A stretch of DNA of 20,615 nucleotides from Purshia tridentata (Eukaryota > Streptophyta > Magnoliopsida > Rosales > Rosaceae). Below the pieces are notes generated by a model, which saw only the letters and a program-made list of their open reading frames with translations, searched no databases and was not told the DNA's origin. Location: contig QANT01003923.1 in the NCBI GenBank assembly GCA_003254885.1, positions 1 through 20,615 of the forward strand. The letters are read 5' to 3'. Positions 1 through 20,542 of the stretch are shown here, piece by piece; the first letter of the stretch is position 1, and each line of letters opens with the position of its first letter. The translations under genes were made by a program, and so were the position numbers.

Positions 1-209
1 ATGTTGACTGAGACATTGATAGACTGAGCAGCTGAGCGAACTTCGAGTGGGAAGATCTCACTGGGCACCAACACTACAAGAAAACTAATCATAAACTACA
101 GATGTATTCCCCACTGCATATATTTAAGTCAAATTGGAATACTAAGATCCCTCAAGATCAAACAGGTATATAATTTGTTCAAAGATTAAACAAGTATCAA
201 ATTTATCTA
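1..209. other. Unassigned AT-rich sequence at the left edge
   Basis: No ORF, repeat copy or motif was recognised here, apart from a TAAGATCCCTCAAGATC segment (about 143-160) that faintly resembles the ends of the neighbouring fold-back element. Confidence 0.3.
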
Positions 210-549
210 TATGATGGGATCCCTCATGGGTTTATTCTGAACTGTCTAATCTTTAAGTCTTTATTTAAAGATCATCTTTGCAAAAAATTAGCCAAATTGG
301 AAATCATTTGTCTATCTAACTTTGATCAAACAAATAGACGAACCAAATATTTTTCATGAAACTGTCTATTTGTTTGATCAAAGTTAGGTAAGTAAATAGT
401 TTTCGATTTGGCTAATTTTTTGTAAAGATGATCTATGAGTAGAAACCTAAAAAATAGAAGTTCGGATTGTTGAAAAACTATATAGAGTGGGCCCATCCAA
501 CCCATCCCACAATTAAGTTTAAATGTAGGATCCCACATTGGAAAGGACC
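210..549. mobile_element. Fold-back MITE-like element, copy 1
   Basis: The core is a long imperfect palindrome. The arm at 267-339 pairs with 364-434 around a 24-nt loop. The right end reads (reverse complement) GGTCCTTTCCAATGTGGGATCC, like the terminal repeat of copy 2, and abuts a (TA)-rich microsatellite. The left end (around GGGATCCCTCATGGG) is diverged or rearranged, so that boundary is approximate. It has no coding capacity. Confidence 0.65.
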
Positions 550-776
550 TTGTATATATGTATGTATATATATATATACAAATCTCTCTATCTCTCTCTC
601 TATCTCTCTCTCTCTTTCTCTCTCTTTCTAGCCAACCCATTCTACAAAATTTGATCAGTTCGGGGAATCTCGATGACGAATGTGAAGTTCCTAGGTCATA
701 TTTGCTCGATCTGGCGATCGTTGCCATCCATTGATTTGGAGGCCGACAAGGTTGGCCTATGCAACATGTCAAAGCA

Positions 777-894
777 AGAGGGACATATAAGAGGAGAGAG
801 AGAAGGGGAAAGAGAGGAGAGGAGAGAGGGCGGCGGGTTGGACTAACGACGACAATGGAGAGGGAGGGGGAAGAGAGAGAGAGAAAATGGTGTT
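777..894. repeat. Purine-rich GA tract, first copy (second at about 2176-2290)
   Basis: The strand is almost all A and G (GAGAGAGAGAAGGGGAAAGA-type sequence), broken by a short GGCGGCGGGTTGGACTAACG piece. The second copy has the same layout. Such tracts can give spurious Arg/Glu/Lys-rich reading frames. Confidence 0.75.
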
Positions 895-1290
895 AGTCCT
901 ACTCACCTCCATCCGATAGTAAATTATCAGAATGTCCATCCACATAAGTGTCGCATCAAATTTGCCTATAGCCTTATAGGAGTGATTTGTAAAAATCAAG
1001 AGAAAAAGTGAAAAAATTTAAAAGAAGCAAAGCGAGCATGACAATTAGTTTCAAGCAAGGTGTTAAATTTCGTTTTTTGGGGGTATGAAAATTTTAACAA
1101 CAACCTATTAATTTTTCGCCGAAATTACCGAAATTATCGAAATTTCCCCGAAATTATTACATTACATATTACTAGAAATTGAACGTCTAAGTTTGTTCAA
1201 TCAATGCTATAATTTGTTAAATTAAATCAAATCACCCGTGCCGTCGACAACCCTTTTGTCGACAATGACCCCTTTATATATATATATATA

Positions 1291-1672
1291 GGCCCCTTTA
1301 AGTGTAAGATCTCATATTTATGGGATTTCTTATGAGGGCCTATTTTATAAGGTATTTAAACGATCTGAGCCGTCAATTTTTTAAGTCTATATTTAAATAT
1401 CATATTTGCAAGCAATTAAGCAAATCGAAAACTATCAAGGTATCAAACTTTGATTAAATAAATAAACGAACGTAATATTTCTATAAACACCTGAAATTGT
1501 GATCATTTAATCAACGGTCAAATGATTTCTGATTAATCTAATTTTTTGCAAGCACGATCTTTTAATGGAGACAAAAACAAGTAAAAGGTTTTGATTATCA
1601 AAATACCATGTGAAGTGAACCCATAAGAAATCCCACAAATAAGCCTAACTGTGAAATCCCACACTTGAAAGG

Positions 1673-1675
<3 letters not shown>
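1291..1675. mobile_element. Fold-back MITE-like element, copy 2
   Basis: Terminal inverted repeats are visible: the left end GGCCCCTTTAAGTGT matches the reverse complement of the right end, GGTCCTTTCAAGTGT. Subterminal arms around TTGCAAGCAATTAAGCAAATC and GATTAATCTAATTTTTTGCAA are also inverted. The element lies between a (TA)n tract (about 1275-1290) and the (CT)22 tract. Its interior matches copy 3 in intron 5 of the gene, for example in the ATCAAACTTTGATTAAATAAAT and TCAACGGTCAAATG blocks. It is non-coding. Confidence 0.7.
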
Positions 1676-1720
<45 letters not shown>

Positions 1721-2101
1721 GAACAACCCATCCTACAAAATCTGATCAATTCAGGGGATCTTGGCAACGAGAGTGTGAAGTTCCTAACTCACATAAACGA
1801 ACGTAATATTTCTATAAACACCTGAAATTGCGATCATTTAATCAACGGTCAAATGATTTCCGATTAATCTAATTTTTTGCAAGCACGATCTTTTAATGGA
1901 GACAAACAAAAGTAAAAGGTTTTGATTATCAAAATACTATGTGAAGTGGACCCATAAGAGATCCCACAAATAAGCCTAAATGTGAAATCCCACACTTGAA
2001 AGGACCTCTCTCTCTCTCTCTCTCTCTACGAACAACCCATCCTTCAAAATCTGATCAATTCGGGGGATCTTGGCAACGAGAGTGTGAAGTTCCTAACTCA
2101 C
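1462..2101. repeat. Tandem duplication of a unit of about 331/309 bp
   Basis: Copy A (1462-1792) and copy B (1793-2101) follow each other directly. They share the right half of fold-back copy 2, a CT microsatellite and the CTACGAACAACCCATCCT... segment ending CCTAACTCAC. The 22-bp length difference equals exactly 11 CT units (22 repeats at 1675-1718, 11 at 2006-2027). Only scattered substitutions separate the rest, so the duplication is young compared with the larger block. Confidence 0.88.
1675..1718. repeat. (CT)22 microsatellite
   Basis: This is an uninterrupted CT run. The paralogous tract at 2006-2027 has 11 units, and the older one at about 580-630 is interrupted by TATCTC and TTTCTC variants. 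Confidence 0.95.
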
Positions 2102-2332
2102 GTTCGCTTGATCTAGCGGTGGTCGCCGTCCATTGATTTGGAGGCTGATAATGTCCGCTTATGCAACATGTCAAAGCAAGAGGGACATATAAGAAGAGAG
2201 AAAGAAGGGAAAAGAAAGGAGAGAAGAGAGGGCGGCGAGTTGGACTACCGACGACAATGGAAAGGGAGGGGGAAGAGAGAGAGAGAGGATGGTGTCAATC
2301 CCACTCACCTCCATCCACCAATAAATTATCAG

Positions 2333-2492
2333 AATGTCCATCCACATAAGTGTCATATCAAATTTCTCAATGCACTCATGGACAAAGTTGACGAAACTTT
2401 CCTTATAAGAGTAATGTCCATCCACATAAGCGTCATATCAAATTTCTCAATGCACTCATGGACAAAGTTGACGAAACTTTCCTTATAAGAGT
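2333..2492. repeat. Two tandem copies of an 80-bp unit
   Basis: Copy A (2333-2412) and copy B (2413-2492) both begin AATGTCCATCCACATAAG and run through ATGGACAAAGTTGACGAAAC to TTATAAGAGT. They are almost identical; the visible difference is AAGTG against AAGCG. The equivalent place in the first block (near 930) has a single diverged copy. Confidence 0.9.
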
Positions 2493-2689
2493 AATTTGTA
2501 AAGTTCTGGTGATAAAATAAAAATATTTAATTTTAAAGAGGCAAAGGGAGAATAAAAGTTAGTTTCAAGAGACATTTGCATGAATAAGCCTTATAATTAC
2601 ATATTACTAGAAATTGAACGTCTAATCAGTCCCTAGAGTTTGTTTAATCAATGCCACAATTTTTTAAATCAAATCCCTAAAGCGCCAAA

Positions 2690-3520
2690 TTACAATATGA
2701 ATGCAGTGTTCTGCAGAGAAACGATAAAATAAAGTCGCGAAAATATTAAGACGGCAGCAAAATCATAATCCAACTGATATACGTACTGCATTACTGCCAT
2801 GAGTGAACTCGTTTTTAACTTTTGGCTAATGATAAAAAGTGTCCACTAATTCTATTGGGCAAATTTGTTACAATTGCTTATAGAACAAGTTACAGACAAA
2901 AATGTGTAAAAAGAAAAGAGACAGTAGAAAAGGAGCAAACATATTTTCTACATGAACTCTGCATTGTATATGAAATGAACTCGTTTTGAAGACCAGCAAA
3001 AGACCACATTCTGATTGTATACATTACAGTTGACTAAGCTTCAGTGTTCCTGCAATTAAAATTGATTAAGGATGCACAATCAAGAACAACGTAAGTGTCC
3101 GAAATATATTTGCAGTGTTACAATTCACATCAAACAAACAGATCATAAACATGAAACATGATCAGAACAAAGCAGAGTAGACAATGTGCTAAGGGGTTGG
3201 CTTTTCAACTTCCAATATAAGTACCATGAGTGCGAAGCAACAGAGCTCTAATACTTGAGATTTTTATAAGTTAAACTAAGTTATCATCATAAATAAGCTA
3301 CACAAAACCAATAACCAAAACAGCTATTTGCTCACAGATTTATAGAAGTTCTAGAAAATGCAAAAGAAAAAATGAAATGAAAAACTCGGAAATTAGCACT
3401 GCCTACTCCAGCACCTTCAAAGATGTTTGAACGGAGATAGTGTAAGCGGAGGTCTAACCTTGCTTTTAAATGTACACGGCAATTCCAAGAAGGCACTACC
3501 AATACCAAATAATTGAAGTG
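2690..3520. other. 3' flank and probable 3' UTR of the TTC27 homolog
   Basis: This AT-rich sequence follows the stop codon on the minus strand. I see no long ORF, no repeat matching the left-hand block and no clear AATAAA on the minus strand. Plant poly(A) signals are degenerate, so the transcript end cannot be set. The boundary with the repeat block at about 2680 is where similarity between the two block copies stops. Confidence 0.4.
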
Positions 3521-15188
<11,668 letters not shown>

Positions 15189-15331
15189 GTTTGTGAGGAA
15201 AGAATTGACAGGATTCCGACGTTGGTGACGAAGGTGGACGTTCTTAGGGTTTTAGAGTGAAGAAGAGAGAGTAGTGGGGTTTTGGGTTTTAGAGTAGAGG
15301 AATGGTCGTATGGGGTACAGTCCATAGCAAA
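15189..15331 (-). promoter_or_regulatory. 5' leader and proximal promoter of the TTC27 homolog
   Basis: This stretch separates the start codon from the inverted-repeat element upstream. Read on the minus strand it has two AAACCC-containing runs (15277-15292 and 15244-15252) and a pyrimidine-rich CTCTCTCTTCTTCACTC run (about 15255-15271), a composition common in plant leaders and core promoters. No convincing TATA box lies inside it. An AT-rich AAATATAAAG stretch at 15401-15410 is a weak alternative, but it belongs to the flanking repeat. The transcription start cannot be placed from sequence alone. Confidence 0.5.
15244..15252 (-). promoter_or_regulatory. Telo-box (AAACCCTAA)
   Basis: A perfect AAACCCTAA reads on the minus strand, 56-64 nt upstream of the start codon. 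In plants this motif is enriched close to the start of genes for translation, ribosome biogenesis and other growth-linked functions. That fits a housekeeping assembly factor. It may lie in the promoter or in the 5' UTR. Confidence 0.6.
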
Positions 15332-15675
15332 GAGTGGTGCTACTCCCACCCACCATTACTCTTTTTCTACCCACTCATTAATAAAATATTTTAATCAATA
15401 CTTTATATTTATTTAAGATAACCAAAAATTATTAATTAATTCAAAGAATGGTTTGTAATCACTTCGCTGCTGCTAACTTTCTAGCATGGTGATTGTGGTG
15501 GCAGCAAACTTTAAAGAAGAATCAATACAATACTTTATATTTATTTAAGATAACCAAAAATTGTGGTGGCAGCAAACTTTAAAGAAGAATCAATGAAGAA
15601 TAGGGGTGCAACCCTGCTAAGAAATGAGCCAAATCTAAATCCAATGCAATGAGGGTTGTAGGGTTGCAAGAATAG

Positions 15676-15732
15676 GGTGGCCTCAAATCATTATTAGGGT
15701 GACCTCAAATCTAATAATGATTTGAGGCCACC
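15676..15732. repeat. Perfect 21-bp inverted repeat (hairpin)
   Basis: The arm at 15676-15696 is the exact reverse complement of 15712-15732, around a 15-nt loop. The right arm starts the segment that matches the LTR-like region further on (about 17758-17884), and the loop (GACCTCAAATC) repeats part of an arm. Confidence 0.9.
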
Positions 15733-15838
15733 ATATTAAAGTTATCGAATGACATGGTGTCGAGGTGAGTACTGGTTGTTGTTGCACAACTGGCTTAAGG
15801 AACACTAGATTGATTCCCCTAATCTCCTCCATACTGGC
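15711..15838. repeat. Second copy of an LTR-like segment (parallel to 17758-17884)
   Basis: Both contain ATTAAAGT(T/A)ATCGAA(T/C)GAC, TGTCGAGGT, CTTAAGGAACACT(A/G)GATT and TCTCCTC-CATACTG in the same order and spacing, with scattered differences. It is a fragment of the same repeat family embedded in the promoter-side element. Confidence 0.75.
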
Positions 15839-16857
15839 TTTAAAGAAGAATCAATGAAGAATAGGTTCGTTGAAGAATAGGGGTGCAACCCTACTAAGAA
15901 ATGAGCCAACTCTAAATCCAATGCAATGAGGGTTGTAGAAGCAACAATGGAGATCCAGGATGTGGTTGCAAGCTAGCCATAGATTTCGTGCTAGTTTTCA
16001 CGTTCCAACTCCAAATCCAATGATCTTTGAAAGAAGATTTGGGGTTGCATTAGTTTCTACTACTGGGCTCCTCGATCTCCTTCGTTCAGGGAGGTGGCCA
16101 TGGCTGCACTGCACCACTTATGGCTATTAAAGAAACAAATGGGTTTTTGATGTGGAAAAGTGTTTGATGGTGGGTTATTGAGTTTGTAAGTTAAAGAGTA
16201 TTGTCAGAATGATAAGGTTGGGGTAAGTAGATTTTTGTTTTTTTAAAATTTAATAAGAGGTGAGAAAATAGGGATGAAAGGTACCACTCATAAATTATAC
16301 GATGGACTTGCTAGGAAGAAAAATGAGAAGAGAAGAAAAAAAAGGGAAAAGAGAATAAATTATATGTTGGGCACTTGGGCTTGATGGGGAGAAAGAAGAG
16401 AAGAGAATTATAAACCTAGGTCAGCCCTGTCATAAGGTTCGTCTCAATTGGACATGCAATTTTGTAGGCCCAACCTATGAGGCCCCGTAATTTTCTTGTA
16501 TTTTACTTACCGTTTAAATTAGAATTTTTTTTTTGAGGACTTAGTGACTAAGGTTTGACCTTATTAGCATAGACTTAATTTATTGAGAATAATGACATTT
16601 GGTTCGTTGAATTTGGAGTTTGGAGAAGTTATGAATTTTTCAAGTTGGTTAATTATTAGAGGCTATTATTTGATTTTTTGGAATTTCTTTTGATATAGTT
16701 GGATTTTTCATAAAAATTTGGAAATCAAATTGTTGTTTTCAGGTCATAGATAAATAACACTCAGTCTCACCAGTCTGTTAGATTTTTCATGGAATTATTT
16801 GAAAACTCGAGCTATTTTTGGTGAATTTTTTAAATTGGAAAAAGAAATTTTAAAAAG

Positions 16858-16886
16858 GTGACGTGGCAGCCAATGCCACGTGTCAC
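16858..16886. promoter_or_regulatory. Inverted pair of ACGT/G-box motifs
   Basis: GTGACGTGGC (16858-16867) faces GCCACGTGTCAC (16875-16886), which includes a CACGTG G-box at 16877-16882. Such motifs bind plant bZIP and bHLH factors and are common in stress-responsive promoters. The site lies about 200 bp upstream of the LTR-like TATA box. Confidence 0.55.
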
Positions 16887-17083
16887 GAGCTAACGCGTCA
16901 GCAACTGCTAACAGGGACTGGTGCACAAAATTGGCACGGGCTGTGACACACTTGATTCTCCACTCTTGTTTTACTATTAGCCATTGAACATTATTAAAAG
17001 CCTTTTAATCTTGACCATCCATTTTTGTGCATAAAACTTATCTCACATTGGAAACTTGCACTTTTTTCATACCTCCAAGAGCT

Positions 17084-17091
17084 TATAAATA
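17084..17091 (+). promoter_or_regulatory. TATA box of the LTR-like segment
   Basis: TATAAATA sits in GAGCTTATAAATAGAGGAGC, a textbook plant pol II core promoter context. It probably drove the retroelement and not a host gene. Confidence 0.6.
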
Positions 17092-17534
17092 GAGGAGCCC
17101 CTCCTCATTTTTCCTTGTACCTTTTAGTGTGAGTTGAGAGCTCATCATTTTAAATTCTTTCTCTCTCTAAAATTTTTTAAGGAAATCCTTCCTTTTGTGA
17201 AGAGAATCCAAAGGAACAAGCTCCAATTTTTTGGAGAAATTCCATAATTCAAAAATTTTGTTTATTTTTGTTAGGTCATTAATTATCCCACAAAGGTGGT
17301 GATTAATTTCTCTAGTAAAAAATAGCCTTTTTCCACGGTGAAGCTCTGCCCAATTTCCGTCGCGCCAAAGTTAGTCTTTGGGTAAGACTCTAAAGTTTGA
17401 TTAGTTGTTTAAATTTAATTTAGTTACTTATTAGGCTTTAACTTGGGTGTTTTAGCAATTCTTTTATGGAGATTAAGTAAATGAGGTCTTCAACCAGATA
17501 AGTAAATCTCCACCTTTTCTTCAAGGTTTTTATG

Positions 17535-17578
17535 CATGATTAATTAATTAAATTGAATTATTAAATTAATTAATCATG
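17535..17578. repeat. AT-rich inverted repeat with 15-bp perfect arms
   Basis: CATGATTAATTAATT at 17535-17549 is the exact complement of 17564-17578. The following 70 bp keep the AATTAATTAAATT theme. Confidence 0.85.
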
Positions 17579-18560
17579 TTTAAAGTAGGATTTAAATTGC
17601 ATAATTTAATTGATTAAATTGAATTAAATAAAATTAATTAATTAAATTATTATAGAATTGCTAAAATCTAAAGAAGTAAAAAGCATGCAAATAAAGTTAT
17701 AATTATTTACTTTGCTTGCTTGACTAGTTGGACTTGTTTATTTGATAATCAATCATCTAAGAATGATATGAGGTCACCCTATTAAAGTAATCGAACGACT
17801 TGATGTCGAGGTCAGTACCGGTTGCTGTTGCTCTGCCGACTTAAGGAACACTGGATTAATCCTCCAGTCTCCTCATACTGATTTGGTCATAATTGTTTAC
17901 ACGTTAAGTTGTTAACTTCCAGACTTAAAATAAAATTTAGTTAAGTAAAAACACTAAGTCTTGAAAATACAGAGACTTAGTTTTAGTAAACTAGTTTCTG
18001 GAATTTTCTAGGAAGACTTGACCGAAAGGTAAAGTCACGCCGAAACATTGCCGAATTTCTGTCAAACTTACCTTCTACTAAAGTTGGTATTCTGTCGGAT
18101 TTGGATTTCTAGTTTTCGCAGAGAATTATTTAAGGACTTTGGTTCTATGGGAGTATAAAAAGGTTAACCTTAGACACCAGGTAAGGAGATTCTCACACCC
18201 TGACAATTTGGACTATTTTTGTGCATGTATATATGGTATTAAATATTCTTGCTTGCGAAATCTGCATTGTTTTTGTATGCCATATTGCATGGTTTTTGTT
18301 GTTATTGATGATCTGAGAGTCAAGGGTCACGAAAAATGCTGACATTAGGTTTCGATCCCCTAAATTTCCAGAAAAGGTACATACAGACGAGCTAGTCGAT
18401 TTGTCTTCTTAGGGAGGCTAGCTTAAGAGTACTACCATAGTAATGGATACTCTCATTACATTATCTTGCTCTTGGCATGGTAAGTATAGTTGGTCGTTCT
18501 TGATAGATCATCAATTAATGATACTTGGGTACCCTAAACGACGAATACTAATTTCCTATT

Positions 18561-18920
18561 GCTCACAACCAACTTTTAATCTCTAATCTTCAAAATAACC
18601 AAACACAAAAACTTTCGGCTTTTTGATTTCACACTAATTTCTTATGAGTTCAAAACCACTTTTTTTGTCACTAGGATTTACACCAAAAATCACAATATTT
18701 TAAAAAGAAATTCAAAGTAACCTCAGAAAAATAAATAACTCAGGAAATAACACACGGAAATAATACAGTAAAATTTTGGCCTAGCACTAAGCAAGTAAAG
18801 AACCTTGGCTACAAGAGACTGTTTTCCTCTCGACCAACAATCGCCTGACACATCTCGGCCGTAACATACTTCGGCCAAACCTTCCTATTTTCTACCGCCA
18901 TGTGGCACTACATTGACACT
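18561..18920. other. Unassigned intergenic sequence between the LTR-like segment and the MITE
   Basis: No gene or repeat was recognised. It contains two CTCGGCC/TTCGGCC motifs (about 18855-18877) and ordinary AT-rich DNA. Confidence 0.3.
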
Positions 18921-18929
18921 TAATAAAAA

Positions 18930-19316
18930 GGGTAAATAGTCATTTTGGTCCCCAAATTATTACACTTGTATCAGTTTGGTCCCCAAACTTCTAATTTGGA
19001 AAATTAAGGACACTAACTTTTTCAATTTTGTCAATTAAAGACTTTTTCATCAATTTACACGTTTTTTATCCAAATTTATGTTTTTCTAGCACCGTGTAAA
19101 GTTATTTTTGAGGGCAAAATAGTTCATTTCATTTAAATCTTACCATTTTTTCCTCTTTCATTTCTCGCTAAATTTGGATAAAAATGTGTAAATTAATAGA
19201 AAAGTCTTCAATTGGCAAAATTGAAAAAGTGAGAGTCTTTAATTTTTCAAATTAGAAGTCTGGAGACTAAACTAATACAAGTGTAATAGTCTGGGGACTA
19301 AAATAACTATTTACTC
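18930..19316. mobile_element. Mutator-type MITE with 9-bp target-site duplication
   Basis: The 387-bp element starts GGGTAAATAGTCATTTTGG and ends CTATTTACTC. The two arms, each about 145 bp, form a nearly continuous fold-back, with TTGGTCCCCAAA-type and TTTTTCAATTTTG-type blocks mirrored. The flanks are identical 9-mers, TAATAAAAA at 18921-18929 and 19317-19325. Long terminal repeats plus a 9-bp duplication are the hallmarks of MULE-derived MITEs. It has no coding capacity. Confidence 0.88.
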
Positions 19317-19714
19317 TAATAAAAATTATTTTTTGATTTAAACCAGCCAATTACCATTTCTTTTTTTCATCAACTTGATTTAATTGGGAATGCCTCTATG
19401 ATATTGTACCGTATCTGTAGTCTACATATATACTCCTTCAAAAGAAAATTGCATCTCCCAATTTATTGTAGCACAAATTTGTAGAATGTTTGATGAAAGG
19501 AGACATATACAAGTTCACCTAAGAAATTACTTCGCTATGGATGATATTTGAAACAAGGTTTAAGGAAAAGAAAAAAAAAAAAGAACTTCCCAATCAAGAA
19601 TAATTTCAAATTTCAACAAAATTTTGAAAGTTGAAAAATACGAAAAAAATTTCAATTTTGTTTGAAATTTAAACTAAAACAATTAAAACTTTTAACAAAA
19701 TTTAGATAATTTCG

Positions 19715-19784
19715 ATTTAGTAATATTTTGAGATCTAAAAAAAAAATTTATTTAGTAATATTTTGAGATCTAAAAAAAAAATTT
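19715..19784. repeat. Two tandem copies of a 35-bp unit
   Basis: ATTTAGTAATATTTTGAGAT followed by CTAAAAAAAAAATTT occurs at 19715-19749 and again at 19750-19784, nearly identical. Confidence 0.85.
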
Positions 19785-19874
19785 TTGAAATTTAATTACT
19801 TATCTCTTATACATAAAGTTGGGTGCATTTCACCACAATATTTGGGTCATCCCTTAGAGATACCTCAAGGTAAG

Positions 19875-20035
19875 GATCGACAATGGGCTTAGCCGGGCAA
19901 GCCAAACCCTAATTTTTCTGGCTCAAGCTTGGATTAGAGGAGCCCAATAGGATTTTCGGGCTGAGCTTGGACCTAAATACACAGACCCGAGGCTCGCTCG
20001 TTGGGCTTGAGCCTTGCGGGCTTTTGGGCATTTTG
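19875..20035. repeat. GGGCTT/AAGCCC-rich segment, probable old repeat
   Basis: Repeated GGGCTTAGCC, GGGCTGAGCTTGG and GGGCTTGAGCC words give this stretch a GC content well above its neighbours. This style is seen in some plant non-autonomous DNA transposons. No terminal repeats were established. Confidence 0.35.
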
Positions 20036-20220
20036 GCTTCTTTTGGTGTTTATTAATTGAACATCAAACACAATTTAAAAAAAAATTAAAATATTTAATT
20101 TAGCTCATTTGGATATTTAATTTAGCCCAAACTTAATAAGTTTATACACATTAGGCCTCATCAATTTTAGTTTTATATTTTATACTTATTAAATAATAGT
20201 TTTAGTGTATAACGTTTAGG

Positions 20221-20415
20221 AAAGGGCCTAAACCCTTAATAATTGGAAGATTGAGGTTTGAGAAATTGGGGTTTCGGCAATTGGGAGATTGACTAATTAA
20301 GGTGTAATTGAGATTTCATTGGATCTAATTGGGGTTCAACGTTCAATTGAGTAATTGACTAATTTAAGAGTAATTGGATTTCAAATTTTCAATTGGGTAA
20401 TTGATTATTTGATTA
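20221..20415. repeat. Degenerate AATTGGG/TAATTGA minisatellite-like stretch
   Basis: AATTGGG, GTAATTGA and GACTAATT recur many times with irregular spacing. It is probably an old expanded tandem repeat and has no coding sense. Confidence 0.5.
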
Positions 20416-20542
20416 GTAGATTACATATTACATAATACATATAAATTATAAATTATGCATTGATATGTATGTAAATTTATATTTATAAGACTATAAGTTA
20501 TATATAATTATATAAAACTATATATTTTGTTATATAATTATA

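Larger units (their letters stand above)
535..2677. repeat. Large direct duplication in the left flank (about 535-1229 and 1663-2677)
   Basis: Both blocks run in the same order: fold-back element end, CT microsatellite, a CCAACCCATTCTACAAAAT-like segment, GTCCATTGATTTGGAGGC-like sequence, ATGCAACATGTCAAAGCAAG, a purine-rich tract, AATTATCAGAATGTCCATCC, and finally ATTACATATTACTAGAAATT leading to GTTTAATCAATGC. The copies are diverged by substitutions and indels. Short ORFs in this block (for example 2138-2488 on the plus strand) are low-complexity Arg/Glu/Lys-rich readings of the purine tract and are not called as genes. Confidence 0.8.
15332..16289. mobile_element. Degenerate inverted-repeat element directly upstream of the gene
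   Basis: The left end GAGTGGTGCTACTCCCACCC, then TTTTTCTACCCACTCATTAAT, resembles the reverse complement of the right end (GAGTGGTACCTTTCATCCC, then TTTTCTCACCTCTTATTAAAT) with a gap of about 10 bp. The interior is rearranged. A 35-bp block ending AAGAAGAATCAAT occurs at 15492-15526 and 15560-15594. A CAATACTTTATATTTATTTA block occurs at 15396-15430 and 15528-15562. A longer AGGGGTGCAACCCT...GAGGGTTGTAG block occurs near 15601 and 15877. No target-site duplication was found, so the ends are tentative. Confidence 0.45.
16478..18560 (+). mobile_element. LTR-like segment of a retrotransposon (partial or solo), plus-strand orientation
   Basis: The segment from about TGAGGCCCCGTAATTTT has the layout of a long plant LTR: an AT-rich U3-like part, paired ACGT motifs at 16858-16886, a strong TATAAATA at 17084-17091 followed by GAGGAGCCCCTCCTCA, then T-rich leader-like sequence. 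Part of it recurs at 15711-15838. No gag-pol coding, primer-binding site or clean TG...CA/target-site-duplication pair was found, so the ends and the superfamily (Ty3-like is my guess) are uncertain. Confidence 0.5.

Noticed and set aside
119..139. Membrane segment in the TTC27 homolog (numbers are residues, not window bases)
   Set aside because: The hydrophobic AYRVIVVLCIAVAALFGF run is a conserved helix in TTC27-family proteins, which are soluble TPR proteins. There is no signal peptide and no second membrane segment.
326..772. 148-aa open frame on the minus strand
   Set aside because: It crosses the fold-back element and the TA/CT microsatellites (the frame contains RERERDRERD and YIYTYIY-type runs). 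There is no family resemblance.
2138..2488. 116-aa open frame on the plus strand (and an 84-aa one on the minus strand)
   Set aside because: It reads through a purine-rich tract and the duplicated 80-bp unit. The protein is low-complexity Arg/Glu/Lys with a direct internal repeat, and the first block copy does not keep it.
18139..18342. 67-aa open frame on the plus strand in the LTR-like segment
   Set aside because: It lies within non-coding LTR-like sequence and shows no gag, pol or other motif.
16439..18560. A complete LTR retrotransposon
   Set aside because: No gag-pol coding, no primer-binding site and no second full LTR are present; only an LTR-like segment and one short fragment of it can be supported.
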